Positions 56,994 through 64,000 of a stretch of 64,000 nucleotides of DNA are shown piece after piece (position 1 is the stretch's first letter; every line of letters begins with the position of its first letter). Under the pieces are notes generated by a model that was given only the letters and a program-made list of their open reading frames with translations, made no database searches and was not told the origin of the DNA. Position numbers and translations under genes: made by a program. The DNA comes from CAVWXT01 sp963759115 (GTDB lineage: Bacteria > Planctomycetota > Planctomycetia > Pirellulales > Thermoguttaceae): positions 124,001 to 188,000 of the forward strand of contig CAVWXT010000001.1 in the NCBI GenBank assembly GCA_963759115.1, read 5' to 3'.

Positions 56994-58901
56994 TTAGAAC
57001 TTCTCGCCTCGCGAAGCGTTCGAGCCCACGAAAACGACCGGTCGCCGGACGCTCAATTCCGCGGCGACTTCGTAGCCGGTCGGGTTGCGCAACATCGCCT
57101 GGGTGCGGCGGCGGATCTCCTTGGCCACTACGGCCGCGTTGGGGTCGGCCGCCATCGCCAGGGCCGCCTTCTGCCGGAGCATCTTCACCGCCACGCGGCA
57201 CTCGCCCACCAGATGGTCCTGGTGGCCGCCGATCTGCGTGAAACCGGCCGTCAGCTTTTGGCACTTGGCCAGCGCGTCGTCCCCCTCGTAGTCCACGTTC
57301 AACAGCGTGGCGCGGAACTCGTCGACCAGCCCGGTGGCGTACTCCGGCGTCTGGATCATGTCTTTTCGTCTCGCCAACGATTCGTCGATCCGCCGGGTGA
57401 GCGATTCCAACTCCGAGATCAGGCCCGCCAGCTCGGGCCGGGCCTTCTTCTGCTGGTCCAGATAGGCGAGCGTCTCGTGGCCGAAAGTCACGTAGGCCTC
57501 GATCCGCGTGCGGATGTGACGCATGAACGCCAGCACGTCCACGAGGGCCTGGTCCACCTCGGCCCGCTTCTGCTTCTGCTGTTTGGCGGCGTAGATGGCG
57601 TCGAGCTTGTCCTTGGTGGCGCAGGTGGGGATGCCTTCGGCCTTCTTATGTTGCCCCTCGACATCAAGCACGTACTCGCACGGTCCGACGCCGAGAATCG
57701 CCCGCACGAGATCGACGAAGGTCAGGGTCGTCAGCGGCGTGGCGGTCACGCGGCTGATGGGGTACAGCACGACCGGCCCTTGGGCCTTGCCCGGCTTCTT
57801 CAGCGGTTGAATGAAGCCCGCGCCCGCTTTGTCGATCCAGCAGGGGTACTGAAAATCGCTCAGCACGGTGTTCCAACGGTGCCGGCCCTCGTGCATCCAG
57901 TCGGGCGTGCCGTAGCGGTCCGATTGGCCGAACCAGTCGAGCTTGGCGTAGCTCCCGTCCGGCTGCTCGACGAGCATCTCCCAGCTATCGATCAGTCCGT
58001 CGTCCTGACGCCAGTCCATGCGCCATAGGGCGGGAAAAGGCGACTTCCATTGCAGGGGGATGATCCGATCGGCGTCGGCCTTGGCCACCTCGTGCGAGTG
58101 CCAGATTCGCGGGCCTTCGAGCACGGCCACCGACACGCTGCCCTTCGCGCCGTAGGGAATCTCGGATGCCTGGATGACGCGGGCCTTGCCTTGCCCGGAG
58201 AGCGTGACCTGGATGTCTTCCTCGCGTTGGTTCCAGATCGCCGCCACGATGGCGTTGCCGTCGCCGACCATGTGCAGCAGGAAGTTCTCGCTGGGCAACT
58301 CGGCCCGATCCAGCGGCAACTCGGCCGCGTCGACGGCGATGTCGTCGGCAAAGAAATCAGGCAAGACGGCAAAGCGGCCCGGCGCCTCGATGCGAAGCCG
58401 CTCTACCCCGCGGCGGGCTTCGGTCTTGACGAACGCCTGACCGAGCGAAAGCGCGAAACGCACGGTAGACGGCTTGCCCTCGGCCGCGTCGAAGCTGGCC
58501 TCCAAGGCCGATTCGCCGGGTGAGTTATCGACGATCGCCAGCGAGGCCAGCCGGAGCGCGGACTTGCCGGTCACGGGCGCCAACACGGCCCGCAGGACCG
58601 GCCCTTGCGCCCCCACGGCGTAGAGTTCAGCCCCCGGCCCGCCCCGGCGAAACACCACCATGAGGCGGTCGTTGGCCAGCACCGCGTCGCCCTTGAACCG
58701 GCGAGCCGTTTCGTCTTCGGGCAGTTGGGTCCAACCGGTCTTGGCCGACATTGCCGGGCCCGACAAGGGCGCCGAGGAAGCGGCCCCCGTGTCAAAGACC
58801 GCCACCGACGCCGACGGCGACTGGGCCGCGAAGGCCACGCCGCAGGCCGCCAGAAAGATCACTCCCGTCCAGGCCGCTCCGTGCAGAGGTCTTCCAGACA
58901 T
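56994..58901 (-). CDS. Exported protein of unknown function
   Basis: ATG 58901, preceded by GGAG at the right distance; an open frame runs 17 codons further upstream. Signal peptide (GAAWTGVIFLAACGVAFA). Mature part: beta-rich half (ARRFKGDAVLANDRLMVVFR, VERLRIEAPGRFAVLPDFF, DIQVTLSGQGKARVIQAS), a middle with LDWFGQSDRYGTPDWMHEGR, and a helical C-terminal half (RRIDESLARRKDMIQTPEYA; RAEVDQALVDVLAFMRHIRT). About 635 residues, intact. No family recognised. It is encoded just downstream of the nitrilase-like gene on the same strand. Confidence 0.65.
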   Translation of the reverse strand: MSGRPLHGAAWTGVIFLAACGVAFAAQSPSASVAVFDTGAASSAPLSGPAMSAKTGWTQLPEDETARRFKGDAVLANDRLMVVFRRGGPGAELYAVGAQGPVLRAVLAPVTGKSALRLASLAIVDNSPGESALEASFDAAEGKPSTVRFALSLGQAFVKTEARRGVERLRIEAPGRFAVLPDFFADDIAVDAAELPLDRAELPSENFLLHMVGDGNAIVAAIWNQREEDIQVTLSGQGKARVIQASEIPYGAKGSVSVAVLEGPRIWHSHEVAKADADRIIPLQWKSPFPALWRMDWRQDDGLIDSWEMLVEQPDGSYAKLDWFGQSDRYGTPDWMHEGRHRWNTVLSDFQYPCWIDKAGAGFIQPLKKPGKAQGPVVLYPISRVTATPLTTLTFVDLVRAILGVGPCEYVLDVEGQHKKAEGIPTCATKDKLDAIYAAKQQKQKRAEVDQALVDVLAFMRHIRTRIEAYVTFGHETLAYLDQQKKARPELAGLISELESLTRRIDESLARRKDMIQTPEYATGLVDEFRATLLNVDYEGDDALAKCQKLTAGFTQIGGHQDHLVGECRVAVKMLRQKAALAMAADPNAAVVAKEIRRRTQAMLRNPTGYEVAAELSVRRPVVFVGSNASRGEKF

Positions 58902-58998
58902 CTCGATAGCTCCATTTCTCTGGGATCGCGTTAACGCAGGCAAACGGTTCAATGGTTACGACTCTACGGTTTCCTTGTCTCCACCTTTTGGACGCTAA

Positions 58999-61138
58999 TC
59001 ATGGCAAGCCCATCTCTTGGCGCACCTGCTCCAGTTCGACGCCGAGGGTTTGCCGGGCGATCCGGGCCAGTGTCTCCCGGTCGGCCTGGATGTGGATCGT
59101 CGCATGATGATGGGTGAGCGACTGGCCGGTCTTGAGTGGAAGCGCGGGCGAGAGCGACTCGATTTCACAGAAGACGCCCATCCCCTTCTTGCCCGGCGCG
59201 GAAGGCCCGTCGTTGTAGGCGTTGGCCACGTCGCCCGTGTATGGCTGGGACTGATCGAGTCCCCACATGTTGTTCATGTAATCAACCTTGGCAGGATCCT
59301 CCGGCATGCTGAAATGCGCCAACGTCAGCACGTTTTGCGCAAAGTCGATCGATCCCAACACGTTTTTGGCGCGCTTCTGCGATGTGCCGATCTTCGATCG
59401 CCAGTTCGCATCCGCCCGCAAGAGGATCGCCTGGGGCGTGATCTTCAGCCGTTCCGGCGGTATGGCGCCAAAGTAGTCCGACTTGACAACCGGACCCCGT
59501 TGCAGTTCGTCGCCGCGTCGATAGGGCACGATGATGACGGTCTGGGGACCCGCATTGAGCATGCTGAGCATCCAGATCGACACCAGGCCCGTGTCCTTGC
59601 TCATGGGCGGGCCCTGGTTGGTGAGCGTGTTGACCGTTTCATACGCCACGGCCTTGACGCCGGTCGCGCCCATCGTCTTGGCCACGCTTTCGCCGAACAT
59701 CTTCGCCAGGTCGGCCTCAGCCAGCAGGCGAACCTCGCGACTCACGAGCAAATCGAACAACGCGCCGGCCGCGTTCTGCACCTGCATCCGCTTCGCCAGT
59801 TGGCAACGGGAAGCATCGGGGGCCGAAGCCAACTCGAACGCCCCTTCGTTGAAGGCCGGCGGCGTGAACCAGTTGTCGAGCGTCTGTTGGGCGCCGGGCT
59901 TGAACCAAAGGCTGAAAGGCCCGCCTTCCGGCGAGAGCCAGAAGCGGTCTTCCGCGCCGAGATTGTTGAAATGCGGGTCCGGCCGGCCGGCTTCGATGTA
60001 CTCCCGGTTGATGAAGCCGAAGCTCAGGCCGTCCGGGCCGCCGCAGGTCGAGGTCATTACCCGCCCCTGCCAGTCCGGACAGACGGCCACGGCCCCGCCC
60101 CCCTTGCCCGCCAGTTCGATGACGCGTGTGTGCCGAGCAAGGAACTCCTTCGCCTCTCGGTACGTCGCCGGCGCCCGCGGCGGTTCTGCGCCGGCAGCCG
60201 TCCCCGCTTCGGCCAGGGGTGGGATCACCAGATCCACCAGGAGCACTTCTTCCCGGCGCTCGCAGTTCGCTTTGGCGAGGATGTTTCCCTGGCCGTCGAA
60301 CGCCCCCGTGCCGCCCAGGCAATCGCGGTTCCAACTGTTGCCGACGCGGTTGGTGACGAGCATCGGCGCACCGATTTCCTTTGCTTTTTCGGCGTAGACG
60401 GAATAGCCGGGCGCCCCGCCGGGATGATTGTTGGGGTGAAAGACCAACTGGGGGTGAAGCGCCTTGAGCCGCTGGAGGCAACGCGGCGCACCCCGATCGG
60501 CGCAAATGAAACACGACGCCACGATGCCGTCGATCGTGAATCGCTCGGGACCGGTTCCCGGATCATAGCGGGCGTGCTCGTTCCGATACCCGTCGTCCTT
60601 GTCGTTGCGATAGAGCCACGTCTTGCGGTAACGATAGACGAACCCGTCCGGACCGAAGAACGCCTGGGTGATGTAGAAGCGGTCGCCGTCCCGCTCCGAC
60701 AGGCCGAAACTGACGAAGCAACCAAGCTGTTTGGCCAGAGACCCCATGCGGCGGCAAGCCGGACCGTCGGGGACCTGCTCGGACAACTCCTCGACTTTAG
60801 GAGTGTAGTCGCAGACGGTGCCTTCGTGGAACATCACAAGCCGAGCGCCCTGGGCAACGGCTTGACGGACCAATCGCTCCATCTCGGCAAGATTCCCGCA
60901 CCGGCTGTTCCGGCACGGCGTCGAACTGCACCAGGGCAACTTTGAGCGTCCGCCCGGCAGGGCCTTGCTCGCCTGCCGCGCTCCACGCTTCGGCGCTGGC
61001 CAACGTCAGCACGACCAGCGAAATGATGGTCGTCAACTCTCGCGTCGTGGCAATTCTCGGATGCAGCAACGAATGGCTCGCGTTCGGGAGGAAACGGAAA
61101 TCCCCAAGAGTGCCGGGACGGGCTGTCGGCCAGCGCAC
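58999..61138 (-). CDS. Nitrilase-superfamily hydrolase fused to a large C-terminal domain (frameshift)
   Basis: Start probably GTG 61138, with a hydrophobic segment IISLVVLTLASAEAWSAAG (export signal). The nitrilase fold follows: GRTLKVALVQFDAVPEQPV, then after a CG loss near 60893, LVMFHEGTVCDYTPKVEEL (Glu), FVYRYRKTWLYRN (Lys) and IVASCFICADRGAPRC (Cys), the Glu-Lys-Cys triad. From about residue 330 a second domain of about 300 residues (AVAVCPDWQGRVMTSTCGGP; FNNLGAEDRFWLSPEGGPFS) resembles a carbohydrate-binding or aldose-epimerase-like beta fold. Amide or nitrile hydrolysis is inferred from the triad; substrate unknown. About 712 residues. Confidence 0.72.
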
Positions 61139-61310
61139 CCTAATGATATGCGAGGCGGCAAAATGCTGTCAATCGCCAGAGCGCAAATGCGGGCCCGGAG
61201 ACATCACTCCAGGGGGAAAGTGGTTTCAAGCGGGTGTCCCGTCGTAACCTTGGCGTCGTGTGGTGCAGCCCTCCCGGTTGCTCGATCAGGCGAGACGCCC
61301 GCGCAACAAC

Positions 61311-62969
61311 CTATTCTCGCACACCCGCTTCGAGGGCAGGACGTCTACCATCGTTACCGAGCATCGCCGCCAATTCACGGTAGTCTTTGTAGAGTCCTTG
61401 ATACTGCCGGCAAGCTGTACGGTCGGGGCGGACCAGCCGCGGTTTGCGATCCGCAGTTTCTGCGGCGGGTCGCGCCATCGCATGAACGGCCGCGGCCGCC
61501 GATTTGAATCCCGTGGCCTTGCGGCCGGCCGCCAGGACGCCGAGGATGGCCGCGCCCAGGGCCGGCCCTTGCTTCGACGGGTGAACGGCGATCGGGCGAC
61601 CGAGCACGTCGGCGTAGATTTGCACCAGGAGCGGATTGTGGTGCGGCAGCCCGCCGGTGGCCACCAGGCGTTTCACCCGCAGCCCGCCCTCTTCCAGCAC
61701 GTCGATAATCCAGCGGAGGCCGAAGGCCGAGGCTTCCAGCACGGCCCGATACAGGTGCTGCGGTCCGTGGTGCAGGGCCAGCCCGGTGAAAGCCCCACGG
61801 AGCGAGCCATCCATCAGCGGCGTGCGGCAGCCGTTGAACCAATCCAGGCATCGCACCCCGTCGGCGCCGGGCGGCAGCGCATGGGCCTGCTCGGTGAGTT
61901 TGCGGAAGCTGCTTTGGCCCAACACGGTCCGCAGCCAGTCGAAGGCATCACCCACGGCCGCCTGCCCGGTTTCGTAGCCGTAGAAGCCCGGCAGGATGCC
62001 GTCGGCCACCACGCCGGCCACCCCCGGCACGAGAATCTCCTGCCTGGCGTTGAGCATGTGACAACTGCTGGTGCCCATCACCATGACCATCGTGTCGGGT
62101 TCGGCCACGCCGGCCCCCGGCACGCCGGCATGGGCGTCGATGATCGCCGCGCTGACGGGGATGCCCGGCGGCAGCCCCAGCTTCTTCGCCATCACGCGAT
62201 CCAGTTCGCCGGCGCACTGGCCGGGCGCGAACAATCGGCCCGGCATCTTGTCGGCCACTACGCGGGCCATCTTCGGGTGCAGGGCCGCGAAGAATGCCGA
62301 CGACGGATAGCCTTCGGCGCGGCTCCACATGGCCTTGTAGCCCGCCTGACAGGTCGAGCGGGGCAACTGGGCCGCATCACCGCCGACGAGTTGCCACACG
62401 TACCAATCGCCCGCCTCCAGCCAGACTTCCGTCGCGTCGTACACTGCGGGCGCGGCTTCCAGGGTCTCCAACACCTTGGGGAAGAACCACTCCAGGCCAA
62501 TGATCCCGCCGTATCGCGCCCGCCACGGCTCCTTGCGGCCGCGGGCCAGTTGGTTGATTCGCTCGGTCTGCGACTTGGCGCCGTGATGCTTCCAGAGCTT
62601 CGGCCAGGCGTACTTTTCTTGTTGGAACTCCGGCAATAGGCAAAGCGGCGTGCCGTCGCTGAGGGCCGGCAGCATCGTGCAACTGGTGAAATCGACGCCG
62701 ATGCCGATCACCGCCTCACCATCGACGCCCGCAATGCGAAGCGCGCGGCGGGTCGCGCGGGCGGAGCTTTCGACCCAGTCGCCCGGATGCTGCAATGCGA
62801 AGTCCGGCGGCAGCGGGCGGTCGCTACCCGGCAACGTCTGCGTAATCTGCCCGTAGCGGTAGGGAACAACCGCCGAGCCCCGCTCGTTCCCCGTCAGATC
62901 GACCAGCAGCGCCCGGACCGAAGCCGTGCCGAAGTCCAGGCCCAGGGCTAACGGAGTGGTTCCGCTCAT
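61311..62969 (-). CDS. araB: FGGY-family carbohydrate kinase, ribulokinase-like
   Basis: 552 residues, intact. N-terminal ATPase-fold signature ALGLDFGTASVRALLVDLTG; VIGIGVDFTSCTMLPALSDG with the 'DFTSCTMLP' that is typical of L-ribulokinase; GLEWFFPKVLE; the nucleotide-binding GTSSCHMLNA; GCRTPLMDGSLRGAFTGLAL; and the FGGY signature 2 region VKRLVATGGLPHHNPLLVQI. Ribulokinase phosphorylates L-ribulose in arabinose catabolism. Relatives act on ribitol or xylulose, so the sugar is inferred. It sits between the nitrilase-like gene and the fucosidase on the same strand, a carbohydrate-use context. Confidence 0.82.
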   Translation of the reverse strand: MSGTTPLALGLDFGTASVRALLVDLTGNERGSAVVPYRYGQITQTLPGSDRPLPPDFALQHPGDWVESSARATRRALRIAGVDGEAVIGIGVDFTSCTMLPALSDGTPLCLLPEFQQEKYAWPKLWKHHGAKSQTERINQLARGRKEPWRARYGGIIGLEWFFPKVLETLEAAPAVYDATEVWLEAGDWYVWQLVGGDAAQLPRSTCQAGYKAMWSRAEGYPSSAFFAALHPKMARVVADKMPGRLFAPGQCAGELDRVMAKKLGLPPGIPVSAAIIDAHAGVPGAGVAEPDTMVMVMGTSSCHMLNARQEILVPGVAGVVADGILPGFYGYETGQAAVGDAFDWLRTVLGQSSFRKLTEQAHALPPGADGVRCLDWFNGCRTPLMDGSLRGAFTGLALHHGPQHLYRAVLEASAFGLRWIIDVLEEGGLRVKRLVATGGLPHHNPLLVQIYADVLGRPIAVHPSKQGPALGAAILGVLAAGRKATGFKSAAAAVHAMARPAAETADRKPRLVRPDRTACRQYQGLYKDYRELAAMLGNDGRRPALEAGVRE

Positions 62970-63024
62970 CGCCGAATCCTCCCAGCGAAAGGCTGCTACG
63001 CGCCGGGTTCCCGTTCCCCACGCT

Positions 63025-63999
63025 TCACCGTACCACCTTAACGCGAGCGGGCCCTTCGATGTCGAGCACGATCACCGTGTCGATCGGATCGGGCGCCTCG
63101 GCGGGGACCCCAACGACGGTGGCATTCTCCTGCTGCGAGAACTTCAGGGCATTCGCTGGCGAGGAGAGCAGGGAGGCCATCACGATCTTGTTTTCCAGCT
63201 TGGGGATGACGAGCTTCCCGTCCTCGGGCCAATTGAAGACGTGCAAGTAGAGCCGCGTCTTCCCATCGGCAAGCGGCTTCTGCGTGCAACGTCCCCAGGT
63301 CAGTTTCTCGAAGGGGCTGCCGCTGGTGCCGTAGATCGACTCGCCGTTGACCTTCATCCACGCCCCGATGGCCTCCAGCCGCTCGACGATGGCCGGCGGG
63401 AACTGACCGTCGCCCATCGGGCCGACGTTCATCAGGAAGTTTCCGCCCTTGGAGGCGATGTCGACCAGTTTGCGGATCAGGTCTTCCGGGGATTTCCAGT
63501 CCTGATCGTGCTTGGAGTAGCCCCACGTGTGGTTCATGGTCATGCAGGTTTCCCAATCGGCGCCGAGGCTGGCCTTGGGGATCCCCTGCTCGGGCGTCTC
63601 GAAATCGCCGGCGAACCCGCCCTCCTTGGTCCGGCCGTTCATCATCGAGCCGAAGCCGGTGAACTTGCCCGGCCCGATGCGGCCGCGGTCCACCCGGTTG
63701 TTGATAATCAGATCGGGATCGAGCTTGCGGAGGTAGTCGTAGACCTCCTGTCCGTGCTGATGGTCCCAGGTGTCTTCCCATTCGCCGTCGAACCAGAGCA
63801 CGCCGATCTTGCCGTAGTTGGTCACGAGTTCTTTGAGTTGGTTCTTGAGGAAACCGAAGTAGCGGTCGAACCGGGCGCCTTCGGTCGAGCGGTTCGTCTC
63901 CCAGGGCCGGACCGGCGTGTAGTCGGGGTGGTGCCAGTCCATGATCGAGTAGTACCAGCAGATTTTGATTCCGCCGCGGCGGCAGGCGTCGGCCAATTC
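63025..63999 (-). CDS. Alpha-L-fucosidase, GH29, N-terminus outside window
   Basis: The last 324 or so residues of a glycoside hydrolase family 29 enzyme; the gene continues past the right edge. Recognised segments: GIKICWYYSIMDWHHPDYTP, KELVTNYGKIGVLWFDGEWE with the nucleophile Asp in WFDGEW, GADWETCMTMNHTWGY, LVDIASKGGNFLMNVGPMGD, and AIGAWMKVNGESIYGTSGSP. The C-terminal beta domain (TRLYLHVFNWPEDGKLVIPK) is complete. Removes alpha-L-fucose from polysaccharides or glycoproteins; substrate linkage not predictable. Many planctomycetes carry several GH29 enzymes for algal or host fucans. Confidence 0.85.
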   Translation of the reverse strand, partial: ELADACRRGGIKICWYYSIMDWHHPDYTPVRPWETNRSTEGARFDRYFGFLKNQLKELVTNYGKIGVLWFDGEWEDTWDHQHGQEVYDYLRKLDPDLIINNRVDRGRIGPGKFTGFGSMMNGRTKEGGFAGDFETPEQGIPKASLGADWETCMTMNHTWGYSKHDQDWKSPEDLIRKLVDIASKGGNFLMNVGPMGDGQFPPAIVERLEAIGAWMKVNGESIYGTSGSPFEKLTWGRCTQKPLADGKTRLYLHVFNWPEDGKLVIPKLENKIVMASLLSSPANALKFSQQENATVVGVPAEAPDPIDTVIVLDIEGPARVKVVR

Positions 64000-64000
64000 C

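Overview
The window is high-GC bacterial DNA that looks like Planctomycetota, probably a Pirellulales-type genome. The reasons are an NPCBM-domain secreted protein, the large MoxR / DUF58 / BatA / von Willebrand A operon with a PQQ-propeller protein and a squalene-cyclase-like protein, a Lys-rich HU, many secreted proteins of unknown role, and gaps full of hairpin repeats. No rRNA, convincing tRNA or CRISPR array was seen.

Layout. 0-5.2 kb: end of a Gfo/Idh/MocA oxidoreductase, a creatininase-family hydrolase, a RAYT/IS200-type transposase in its own REP palindromes, nadB and a pyrK-like gene. 5.2-11.4 kb: mostly minus-strand accessory genes (toxin-antitoxin-like remnant, lipoprotein, HTH regulator, DUF4177-like protein, Tat-exported aldo/keto-reductase-like protein, leucine-rich-repeat membrane protein). 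11.7-23.5 kb: a phage-derived head module (prohead protease/scaffold, decoration protein, major capsid, connector-like proteins, beta-helix protein) interrupted by an IS481-like element and followed by three glycosyltransferases. No terminase, portal, tape-measure or lysis gene is visible. 23.5-31 kb: HTH regulator, 3'-5' exonuclease, EF-Tu-barrel small protein, obg, a Ser/Tyr/Gly repeat protein, an RluA-type pseudouridine synthase, maf and HU. 31.2-55.5 kb: one long plus-strand cluster of exported or membrane proteins: PQQ propeller, terpene-cyclase-fold protein, MoxR ATPase, DUF58, two VWA membrane proteins, a DUF4175-like protein, a coiled-coil protein, two small exported proteins and three trypsin/PDZ proteins. 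Four-base ATGA overlaps and small gaps suggest co-expression. MoxR and VWA proteins elsewhere act as envelope or metalloprotein assembly factors. 55.7-57 kb: an AT-richer AAA ATPase behind a consensus promoter. 57-64 kb, minus strand: an exported protein, a nitrilase-superfamily fusion, a ribulokinase-like FGGY kinase and an alpha-L-fucosidase running off the right edge.

Two window-wide patterns matter. (1) At least a dozen gaps carry heptanucleotide tandem repeats, often as inverted arrays, just upstream of start codons; the heptamer differs between loci but the 7-nt period does not. (2) About twenty genes are broken by apparent frameshifts. Almost all are explained by loss of one CG/GC unit at GCGC or CGCG (-2), or of one base at GG/CC doublets or short homopolymers (-1). 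I regard these mainly as consensus-sequence errors and annotate the affected genes as single genes. Coordinates of junctions are approximate.
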